This document shows positions 1 to 6,179 of a stretch of DNA of 6,570 nucleotides, one piece after another (position 1 is the stretch's first letter; each line of letters opens with the position of its first letter). The notes under the pieces were generated by a model that was given only the letters and a program-made list of their open reading frames with translations, had not been told where the DNA came from and did no database searches. Origin of the DNA: Weeksellaceae bacterium. Lineage in GTDB: Bacteria > Bacteroidota > Bacteroidia > Flavobacteriales > Weeksellaceae. The position numbers and the translations under genes were made by a program. The stretch spans positions 1 through 6,570 of the forward strand of contig JAQVKJ010000076.1 in the NCBI GenBank assembly GCA_028694715.1. The letters run 5' to 3'.

Positions 1-767
1 ATCTTTTCAGGCCGATCGAACACGGAGCCGATATAGTCATCCATTCTTTGACCAAATACATTTCGGGCAACGGAACCGCTTTGGGCGGAGTAATCATCGA
101 TGCAGGAAAATTTGACTGGAGCAACGGGAAATTTCCTGAATTTACCGAACCTTCACCCGGCTATCACGGTCTGGTTTATCATGAAGCGCTCGGAAATGCG
201 GCATTTATCGCAAAAGTCAGAATCGAAGGTTTGAGAGATTTTGGAGGCGCACTGAGTCCTTTTAATTCATTTCAGATCATTCAGGGATTGGAAACATTGC
301 CCATCCGAATTCAAAAACACAGTGAAAATGCACTCAAACTTGCCGAATGGCTCGAAAGCCGGGACGAGGTTGCTTGGGTGAATTATCCGGGATTGAAATC
401 AAGCAGCTATTATGAGGCGGCTCAGCATTTTCTTCCCAACGGACAAAGCGGTTTAGTGACTTTTGGTCTGAAAGGAGGTTATGCCGCTGCCAAAAAAGTG
501 GTGGATGAATCCAGATTGTTTTCACTGCTTGCCAACTTCGGTGATTCAAAATCGCTGATTATCCATCCCGCTTCGACCACCCATCAGCAGCTTTCAGAGG
601 AAAGTAAGCAATCGACCGGCGTTACGCCTGATCTGATTCGACTGTCTGTAGGGCTCGAAGATGTGGAGGATTTGATTGCTGATTTGAGAAATGTATTTGA
701 ACAATTGGAAACACAGACAGATGGATCGTTTGAGAACGGTGACAGTCAGGAATTACAGGCTGTCTGA
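1..767 (+). CDS. metY: O-acetylhomoserine sulfhydrylase (C-terminal part, 5' end outside window)
   Basis: This is a PLP-dependent Cys/Met-metabolism enzyme that forms homocysteine from O-acetylhomoserine and sulfide in the cytoplasm. The reading frame is already open at base 3 and reads LFRPIEHGADIVIHSLTKY, so the gene starts left of the window. About 254 C-terminal residues are visible of a family length near 430. The PLP-binding lysine is the K of HSLTKY (bases 54-56), followed by the family's GNGTALGGVIIDAGKFDW stretch. Further down are LRDFGGALSPFNSF, the HPASTTHQQL segment near the active site, and IRLSVGLE, whose arginine (639-641) is expected to bind the substrate carboxylate. An internal TTG at 48 could be mistaken for a start but lies inside the PLP motif. 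The long GKFDW-type insertion favours MetY over cystathionine gamma-synthase/lyase relatives. The tail runs about 20 residues beyond the usual IADL ending and overlaps metX. Confidence 0.95.
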   Translation, partial: LFRPIEHGADIVIHSLTKYISGNGTALGGVIIDAGKFDWSNGKFPEFTEPSPGYHGLVYHEALGNAAFIAKVRIEGLRDFGGALSPFNSFQIIQGLETLPIRIQKHSENALKLAEWLESRDEVAWVNYPGLKSSSYYEAAQHFLPNGQSGLVTFGLKGGYAAAKKVVDESRLFSLLANFGDSKSLIIHPASTTHQQLSEESKQSTGVTPDLIRLSVGLEDVEDLIADLRNVFEQLETQTDGSFENGDSQELQAV

Positions 768-1746
768 CGGTAATTTTTATGATTTTGATTTGAGTTTTCA
801 GCTTTTTGGACGCTCGCTCCATACTGCGCCGGTGGTGCTTGTCAATCATGCACTGACCGGAAACAGCAGGGCAGCCGGCCCGAAGGGCTTGTGGAAAGAA
901 CTGATTGGTGAAGGAAAAACAATTGGTTTGGAAAATTATACGGTGATTGCATTTGATGTGCCCGGAAACGGTTTTGGTTCCTGTCCGGTCAGACTGAATG
1001 CAGATTATCGACTGCTGAGCCTGAAAGTCATTGCGGATTTGTATTGGAAGGCGCTTAACAAACTGGAAATTCAACATTTGTTTGCTGCCATCGGCGGGAG
1101 TCTGGGCGGAAGCATTGCTTGGGAAATGGCTTTTCAAAAACCGGATTTGATAGAAAATCTGATTCCGGTTGCCTGCGGTCTGAAGGCTTCTGACTGGCTG
1201 ATTGGTAACTTATTGGTTCAGGATGAAATTCTGAATCATTCAGAAAATCCGGTTGAAACGGCAAGAAAACATGCAATGCTTCTTTATCGGACACCGATTT
1301 CTTTTGATCTGAAATTCAATCGAAAATTTCAACCGGAAGAAAATCAATATGAGGTTGAAAGCTGGCTGAATTATCACGGCAAAGCATTGAAAAACCGTTT
1401 TTCATTGGATGCATACAAACTGATGAATCATCTGCTGAAAACCATCGGAGAGAATCTGACCGAAAAAGAAATTTTAAATTTTTCAAAAATCAGTCAGTCC
1501 AAAATCCATCTGGTTGCGGTCGAAACCGATTATATGTTTACAAAAGAAGAACAGAAGGAAATCTATCGACTGATCAGAAGAAATAAATACAATATCAGTT
1601 ATCACGAGATTTCATCGGTCCACGGTCATGACGCATTTCTGATTGAATATGAACAGCTGTCTTCGATTTTGAAAGAAATTTTTTCAGCCGGAACTAAAAC
1701 TTCTGAAATAAAGAAAACCAGGATGGCAGCACTGCATTCAGCATGA
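721..1746 (+). CDS. metX: Homoserine O-acetyltransferase, alpha/beta-hydrolase fold
   Basis: MetX transfers acetyl from acetyl-CoA to homoserine, making the substrate of the MetY encoded just upstream. The 341-residue protein has the Bacteroidota-style VNHALTGNS segment near the N terminus and a nucleophile elbow GGSLGG with Ser127 (the family usually has GGSMGG). The other catalytic-triad candidates are Asp270 (VETDYMF) and His303 (HGHDAFL, matching the GHDAFL signature). I chose the ATG at 721 because homology-like sequence begins a few residues later. An in-frame ATG at 691 would add ten residues and deepen the overlap with metY. With the 721 start the overlap is 47 bases in a different frame, suggesting translational coupling; no convincing Shine-Dalgarno is seen, as is usual in Bacteroidota. 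The last ~15 residues (after KEIFSAG) look like a poorly conserved tail. Succinyl-CoA use cannot be excluded from sequence alone. Confidence 0.9.
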   Translation: MDRLRTVTVRNYRLSDGNFYDFDLSFQLFGRSLHTAPVVLVNHALTGNSRAAGPKGLWKELIGEGKTIGLENYTVIAFDVPGNGFGSCPVRLNADYRLLSLKVIADLYWKALNKLEIQHLFAAIGGSLGGSIAWEMAFQKPDLIENLIPVACGLKASDWLIGNLLVQDEILNHSENPVETARKHAMLLYRTPISFDLKFNRKFQPEENQYEVESWLNYHGKALKNRFSLDAYKLMNHLLKTIGENLTEKEILNFSKISQSKIHLVAVETDYMFTKEEQKEIYRLIRRNKYNISYHEISSVHGHDAFLIEYEQLSSILKEIFSAGTKTSEIKKTRMAALHSA

Positions 1747-1776
1747 AAGAAAAAATTAAATTAAAAAACAGAAAAA

Positions 1777-4179
1777 ATGAAAATCATCAAATTTGGAGGA
1801 AGATCGCTTGCGTCTGAGCAGGGTTTTGAGAACGCAATCCGGATTGTCCAGCATCAATCAAAGAATGAAAAAATTGCGGTGGTGGCTTCAGCCATTGGAG
1901 ATACGACCGATACGCTTGAAAACATACTCGAAAAAGCAAAAAAACAAAACGGTTATGTCGTAGCATTTGAAGAATTCAAAAACCGGTCGTATCATTTGGG
2001 AACCGATCTGACAGAAGAATTTGGACTGCTTCAAAAACTGTTTGAAGGGGTTTCGTTGATTGCAGATTACAGTCCGAAAATCAGAGATCTGGTTTTGGCG
2101 CAGGGCGAGTTGATTTCGATCAAAGTCCTTTCGGGACAGCTCTCAAAAAGAAATATCAATGCGATACCGGTTGACAGCCGAAAGATTTTTCTTGCTAATG
2201 AAAATTACGGAAATGCGGTTGCGGATGAGCAAAAATCAGCACTCAAAACCAAAGAGCTGTTTTCAAAATTTGACAAAAAATCAATTCCGATTGTCAGCGG
2301 ATTTATCGCATCGACCCAAAAAGGAGATACGGTGACGCTCGGCAGAAACGGCAGCAATTATTCTGCTGCGCTGCTTGCCAAATTTGTGAAAGCAAAAGAA
2401 TTGCGTAATTACACACATGTGGACGGCATCTTTACAGCCAACCCGGATTGGGTGAGAAATTCCAGGAAAATCAATCGGCTGAGTTATGAAGATGCGAATG
2501 AGCTTGCAAATTTTGGTGCTTCGATTCTTCATCCAAAAACCATTCAGCCACTGGTTGAAAATAAAATTCCGATTCGGATTTTGAACACGCTGAAACCGGA
2601 CGAAAAAGGAACATTGATTTCTGAAAAACCGACCCAAGTAGGAATTCGTTCGCTTTCGCTTCAATCGGATGTTGCACTGATTCAGCTAAACGGTCAGGGG
2701 CTGCTTGGGAAATCGGGAATCGACGGAAGGATTTTTGGCATTTTGGCAAAGGAAAATGTGAGTGTTGGTCTGATTGCACAGGGAACTTCCGAAAGAGGAA
2801 TCGGTTTTATCGTTTCTGAAAAAGATGCCGAGAAAGCCGCCTATGCATTACAAAATGAATTTAAGAAGGATTTGGACAGCGGAGATGTCGATCGGATTTC
2901 GACTCGAAAAGACATTGCGGTCATTTCAATTGTCGGTCAGGATTTGAGTAGTTTTGACAAAGCTTATTCTGCTTTAGTCAAAAATAAAATCATTCCGATA
3001 CTTTTCAGCAATGCGGTGACTGGAAAAAATGTCAGTCTGGTGGTAGAAAAAGAACAGTCAAAAAAAGCTTTGAATGTGATTCACGGACAGATTTTCGGTA
3101 TTTCAAAAACGGTCAATCTGGTTTTGTTCGGACACGGAAATGTGGGCAATGCGCTGATCGGTCAGATTCTGGAGTCGGTTGAAAAAATTGAAAAAAAGAA
3201 AAATGTCAGGCTGAATATTTTTGGAATTGCAAATTCAAAAAAAATACTGCTGGACGAAAACGGAATTGGAAATGACTGGAAATCAAGAATTGAAATTGAA
3301 GGTAAAAATTACACTACAGAAGACATCATCTGCTTTTCGGACGAACATCATCTCGAAAATCTGATTGCGGTTGACAATACTGCTTCAAAAGCATTAACAG
3401 AAAATTATATCCGTCTAATAGAAAACGGTTTTGATTTGGTTTCATCAAACAAAATCGCAAATACGGTTGATTATGAATTTTACAAAAAACTGAGAGGAAG
3501 TTTGAAATCAAATCATAAGGAATATCTGTACGAAACCAATGTTGGTGCTGGTCTTCCGCTGATTGACACCATCAAACTGCTACATCTATCGGGTGAAAAC
3601 ATCACCAAGGTCAGAGGTGTTTTTTCGGGCAGTCTGAGTTATATTTTCAATCGTTTTTCAGAGGATGAAGTTGTTCTCAGCGAGATTTTGGATGATGCAA
3701 TCAAACTCGGATATACAGAACCCGATCCGAGAGAGGATTTGTCAGGAAACGATGTTGGCCGGAAACTGCTTGTACTTGCCAGAGAACTGGATTTGAAAAA
3801 TGAATGGGATGAAATCAGGATTCAGAATCTGATTCCAAAAGAATTGCAGCAGGTTTCGACCAAAGAATTTCTTGAGAAGAAGGAAGGGCTCGATTATTAT
3901 TTTGGTCTTGTTAAAAAAAACCTTGAAGCGGGAATGGTATTGAGATATGTCGGTGAACTTTCGGGTGATCTGCAGCAGGAGAAAGGGCTGCTTGAAACCC
4001 GTCTGGTTGAAGTTCCGACCGACAGTGCGCTTGGTCAGCTGAAAGGTTCCGACAGTATTTTTGAAATTTATACCGAGAGTTACGGTGAGCATCCGATTGT
4101 GATTCAGGGTGCGGGTGCGGGGGCCTGTGTAACTGCAAGAGGTGTCTTTGGTGACATTCTCAGACTGGCTGACCGATAA
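1777..4179 (+). CDS. thrA: Bifunctional aspartokinase / homoserine dehydrogenase
   Basis: The 800-residue ThrA-type fusion covers the first and third steps from aspartate to homoserine. The aspartokinase domain spans about residues 1-285, beginning KFGGRS (5-10), with LGRNGSNYSAA (188-198), YTHVDGIF (212-219) and FGASILHPKT. Two ACT regulatory domains follow (about 290-445); the first keeps the AQGTSE effector motif (Gln335). The homoserine dehydrogenase half starts with the nucleotide-binding GHGNVG (452-457) and GIANSKK. It continues with SSNKIANT, YLYETNVGAGLP, FSGSLSYIFN and TEPDPREDLSG. By comparison with the yeast enzyme, Glu648, Asp654, Asp659 and Lys663 match the substrate-binding and catalytic residues. 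It ends VTARGVFGDILRLADR, matching the E. coli ThrA terminus. Several kinase signature residues are altered (see findings), while the dehydrogenase looks intact. It lies 30 A-rich bases downstream of metX, presumably in the same operon; the ATG at 1777 is the natural start, directly before the kinase motif. Confidence 0.95.
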   Translation: MKIIKFGGRSLASEQGFENAIRIVQHQSKNEKIAVVASAIGDTTDTLENILEKAKKQNGYVVAFEEFKNRSYHLGTDLTEEFGLLQKLFEGVSLIADYSPKIRDLVLAQGELISIKVLSGQLSKRNINAIPVDSRKIFLANENYGNAVADEQKSALKTKELFSKFDKKSIPIVSGFIASTQKGDTVTLGRNGSNYSAALLAKFVKAKELRNYTHVDGIFTANPDWVRNSRKINRLSYEDANELANFGASILHPKTIQPLVENKIPIRILNTLKPDEKGTLISEKPTQVGIRSLSLQSDVALIQLNGQGLLGKSGIDGRIFGILAKENVSVGLIAQGTSERGIGFIVSEKDAEKAAYALQNEFKKDLDSGDVDRISTRKDIAVISIVGQDLSSFDKAYSALVKNKIIPILFSNAVTGKNVSLVVEKEQSKKALNVIHGQIFGISKTVNLVLFGHGNVGNALIGQILESVEKIEKKKNVRLNIFGIANSKKILLDENGIGNDWKSRIEIEGKNYTTEDIICFSDEHHLENLIAVDNTASKALTENYIRLIENGFDLVSSNKIANTVDYEFYKKLRGSLKSNHKEYLYETNVGAGLPLIDTIKLLHLSGENITKVRGVFSGSLSYIFNRFSEDEVVLSEILDDAIKLGYTEPDPREDLSGNDVGRKLLVLARELDLKNEWDEIRIQNLIPKELQQVSTKEFLEKKEGLDYYFGLVKKNLEAGMVLRYVGELSGDLQQEKGLLETRLVEVPTDSALGQLKGSDSIFEIYTESYGEHPIVIQGAGAGACVTARGVFGDILRLADR

Positions 4180-4211
4180 TGGATTAAAGATTCTGAAAAT
4201 GGTTTTTGATT

Positions 4212-4227
4212 TAACAGTAATGTAACA
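4212..4227 (+). repeat. Short direct repeat TAACA upstream of the -7 box
   Basis: TAACA occurs at 4212-4216 and again at 4223-4227, with start points 11 bases apart, about one helical turn. The pair lies 21-36 bases upstream of the -7 box, where a -33 element or activator site would be. Five-base repeats in A/T-rich DNA can arise by chance, so a regulatory role is only a possibility. Confidence 0.25.
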
Positions 4228-4247
4228 AAAGAATCAGCAGAAAATCT

Positions 4248-4255
4248 TACCTTTG
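4248..4255 (+). promoter_or_regulatory. Putative Bacteroidota -7 promoter box for the T9SS-secreted protein gene
   Basis: TACCTTTG matches the Bacteroidota sigma-ABfr -7 consensus TAnnTTTG exactly and lies 30 bases before the ATG at 4286, implying a 5' UTR of about 20-25 bases. A canonical TTTG -33 element is not found at the usual 17-23 base spacing; the only upstream TTTG (4205-4208) is about 39 bases away. The rest of the 106-base gap 4180-4285 holds no hairpin terminator for the thrA operon that I can see. The promoter suggests that the downstream gene is transcribed independently of thrA. Confidence 0.6.
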
Positions 4256-4285
4256 CAGCAAATTAATAAATAAAGAATTATCATC

Positions 4286-5635
4286 ATGAAACAAATTTTT
4301 ACATTGCTCTTTTTGAGTGTGTCAATGTTTTTAGGAGCTCAAAACATTCTTGATAATGGAAGTTTTGAGGATTGGACTGACGGAAAACCTGATTTTTGGT
4401 TCGGTTCCAAAACCAATATCGCCGGTTCTAATGTGGTGGAATCTTCTGACGCATTCGAAGGTTCAAAATCTGTAGCACTTATCAATACCGGTTCATCTCA
4501 CAAAAGATTTACTACTCAGGGGTATGATTTGTCACAAAACACTTCTTACACTCTGACTTTCTATGTCAAAGGTGAGGGAGATGTGAGAAACGCATTTTAT
4601 AATGGTAACGATGAGTCATCAGGACAAGGATATTCATCATACACCGATTATACCGCTGCAACTGGTAGCTGGGAGAAAATCACCTATGTGTTTGAGACCG
4701 GAGAAGATGTAACAGGCGTTCAGCTCATTATTTCTGTTAGAAATACCGGAGAAAGCGGCGTGTTGATTGATGATGCTGTTTTGGTAGAAGGTGGTGAAGT
4801 GGAAGTAACTGAAGTTGCTACCATAGCAGAGTTGAGGGCAGGTGAAACCGGAAGTGCAATTTACAAACTGACTGGGGAAGCTTTGCTGACCTATATGATT
4901 TCCAATAGAAACCAAAAATACATCCAAGACAACACTGCCGGTATCCTTATCGATGATGTTGCCGGGCGACTGGGCAATGATTTTACCATCGGTGACAAAA
5001 TCACCAATATCACAGGTTCGTTGAGCCTGTACAACGGTTTGCTCCAATTCATACCGACTGAATCTGAATCAGATATTGTTTCTTCTGGGAACGATGTGAA
5101 TTACCAAATCGTTAGTCTTGCTGATTACTTGGCCGACCCGGTTGCTTACGAAAGTGAATACATCGCCATCGATGGATTGACCATTTCAGATGCTGAAGGA
5201 GGTGATGGTACATTCCAGAACGGAAAAAGCTATCCGATGACCGACGGTACTCATGATGTGGAAGGAAGAACCCAGTTCTATGATATTCCGCTCATCGGTC
5301 AGCCCATTCCAGTCTCTACGACAGCTGTTATTGGATTTGGTGGAAGATTCAACGAAACCATTCAGGTTTTCCTGACAGATGTGACAGATCAGCTTGGAGT
5401 TTCTGATTTGAATGTCAGCAATGTGAAGATGACCACCGTGTGGAATTCAACTGCAGACTTTATGACCGAAGGCAAAACTGTAGTAGAAATCTACAATATG
5501 AACGGACAATTGGTACAAAGAAACAATGGAGTCAATAACTTTAGCATCAATGTTAGCAACCTTGCAAAAGGTATCTATGTAGTGAAAGTTACTGTTGATG
5601 GAAAAACCACTGTCAAAAAAGCGGTTAAGAAATAA
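4286..5635 (+). CDS. T9SS-exported protein with carbohydrate-binding-like and DUF5689/OB-fold-like domains
   Basis: This 449-residue protein begins with a Sec signal peptide (MKQIFTLLFLSVSMFLGA, cleavage probably before QN). Residues about 20-168 start NILDNGSFEDW and end GVLIDDAVLVEG, the pattern of CBM4/9-type galactose-binding-like beta-sandwiches. Residues about 178-372 look like a DUF5689/OB-fold-like region: an opening TIAELRAG, then KYIQDNTAGILIDD, GDKITNITGSLSLYNGLLQF, a second segment around YIAIDGLTI, and GFGGRFN. The C terminus (about 373-449) is a T9SS sorting domain with VEIYNMNGQLVQ, LAKGIYVVKVTVDGKT and a basic VKKAVKK end. The product should therefore cross the outer membrane and be released or surface-anchored. 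No enzymatic domain is evident, so a binding or structural role is inferred and the ligand is unknown. The ATG at 4286 directly precedes the signal peptide and sits below a good -7 box. The gene appears monocistronic and ends at a strong terminator. Confidence 0.85.
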   Translation: MKQIFTLLFLSVSMFLGAQNILDNGSFEDWTDGKPDFWFGSKTNIAGSNVVESSDAFEGSKSVALINTGSSHKRFTTQGYDLSQNTSYTLTFYVKGEGDVRNAFYNGNDESSGQGYSSYTDYTAATGSWEKITYVFETGEDVTGVQLIISVRNTGESGVLIDDAVLVEGGEVEVTEVATIAELRAGETGSAIYKLTGEALLTYMISNRNQKYIQDNTAGILIDDVAGRLGNDFTIGDKITNITGSLSLYNGLLQFIPTESESDIVSSGNDVNYQIVSLADYLADPVAYESEYIAIDGLTISDAEGGDGTFQNGKSYPMTDGTHDVEGRTQFYDIPLIGQPIPVSTTAVIGFGGRFNETIQVFLTDVTDQLGVSDLNVSNVKMTTVWNSTADFMTEGKTVVEIYNMNGQLVQRNNGVNNFSINVSNLAKGIYVVKVTVDGKTTVKKAVKK

Positions 5636-5656
5636 TCAGAACGACTGTTTTAATAC

Positions 5657-5688
5657 AAAAATCCCGCTCAGCATTGAGCGGGATTTTT
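5657..5688. terminator. Bidirectional intrinsic terminator between convergent genes
   Basis: A perfect 14-bp stem is formed by AAAAATCCCGCTCA (5657-5670) and TGAGCGGGATTTTT (5675-5688), with a four-base GCAT loop. A T run (5684-5690) follows on the + strand, and the A run at 5657-5661 gives a U tract when read from the other side. It lies 21 bases after the stop of the secreted-protein gene (5635) and 9 bases beyond the stop of the convergent doxX-like gene (5698), so it can end both transcripts. Confidence 0.9.
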
Positions 5689-5697
5689 TTGTTGCGA

Positions 5698-6132
5698 TCA
5701 AACCGTATTTTTTCTTCTTAGAATCATTCGGTCAAATGAATGTTTGCCCGGCCCGGTCAGTAGCAAAGCAACAAAAATACTTAGAAAAAGCAATGCCATT
5801 TCCTTGTCGCCAAAGTCGTGGGACTTGTGGTAAACGAAAAAAATGTAGCCCATGTTGATGACCAAAGGAATCAATGCAAATCTCGTAAACAAACCAAAGA
5901 ATACGAAGGCACTGCAAACAAATTCAGCAAAGATGACAAGCCCGAAAGTCGCCGACATTCCTATCCCAAACGGGTCAATGAACTGTATGCTCTCTCCTGA
6001 AAATAATTTCTGGAATTTTCCAAGGCCATGCGAATAAAACATTGAACCAGCTGCAGAAAATCGCAAAATCAGAATCGCAAAATCCAGTCTTGTGTTATTT
6101 GTACCGGATGAAAATAAAAAACTTGATTTCAT
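5698..6132 (-). CDS. DoxX family membrane protein
   Basis: The 144-residue integral membrane protein has four predicted hydrophobic segments at about residues 17-37, 58-80, 83-102 and 111-127. DoxX-family features are visible: LRFSAAGSMFYSHGLGKF in the first helix (the family's LR...HG..K pattern), FAEFVCSAFVFFGLFTRFA across helices 2-3 (E...G..TR pattern), INMGYIFFVYH, and KEMALLFLSIFVALLLTGPG in the last helix. Family members are small inner-membrane proteins, some linked to quinone or thiosulfate redox chemistry and others to oxidative-stress responses, but most have no known role, so I assign none here. The ATG at 6130-6132 is followed by a short polar N terminus and then helix 1. The gene lies 47 bases downstream of the hydrolase gene on the same strand and may be cotranscribed, although a possible own promoter lies in the gap. 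Confidence 0.85.
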   Translation of the reverse strand: MKSSFLFSSGTNNTRLDFAILILRFSAAGSMFYSHGLGKFQKLFSGESIQFIDPFGIGMSATFGLVIFAEFVCSAFVFFGLFTRFALIPLVINMGYIFFVYHKSHDFGDKEMALLFLSIFVALLLTGPGKHSFDRMILRRKNTV

Positions 6133-6134
6133 AT

Positions 6135-6173
6135 AATTGATTTTTCAGTCAATAAAGATAGAATAAATCAATT
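6135..6173. repeat. Nine-base inverted repeat in the hydrolase-doxX gap
   Basis: AATTGATTT (6135-6143) and AAATCAATT (6165-6173) are perfect reverse complements separated by 21 bases. The arms occupy the two ends of the 47-base gap; one ends two bases before the doxX-like start codon. The putative -7 box lies between the arms. It could be a weak A/T-rich hairpin or a two-half-site operator; chance is not excluded. Confidence 0.45.
6153..6160 (-). promoter_or_regulatory. Possible -7 promoter box for the doxX-like gene
   Basis: On the - strand this reads TATCTTTA, one base off the Bacteroidota -7 consensus TAnnTTTG, 20 bases upstream of the ATG at 6132. No clear -33 TTG element is seen at the expected distance, so the call is weak; the gene may simply be read through from the hydrolase gene. 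Confidence 0.3.
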
Positions 6174-6179
6174 GAAATT

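Noticed and set aside
48..50. TTG as the start of metY
   Set aside because: It falls within the PLP-lysine motif HSLTKY, and conserved sequence continues in frame upstream to the window edge.
622..1137. Long - strand ORF (171 codons) under metY/metX
   Set aside because: Antisense to two well-supported genes, has no recognisable protein features, and is explained by codon bias of the + strand genes.
2281..4138. Several - strand ORFs of 61-127 codons under thrA
   Set aside because: All lie antisense to conserved ThrA motifs; their composition (rich in Phe, Gln, Arg) is typical of shadow frames.
4180..4247. Terminator after thrA
   Set aside because: I searched for a stem-loop with a T tract and found none convincing; the A- and T-rich runs near 4196-4208 do not pair into a stable hairpin.
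5595..6037. Plus-strand ORFs across the terminator and the doxX-like gene
   Set aside because: They read through the hairpin terminator or lie antisense to a four-helix membrane protein with clear family motifs.
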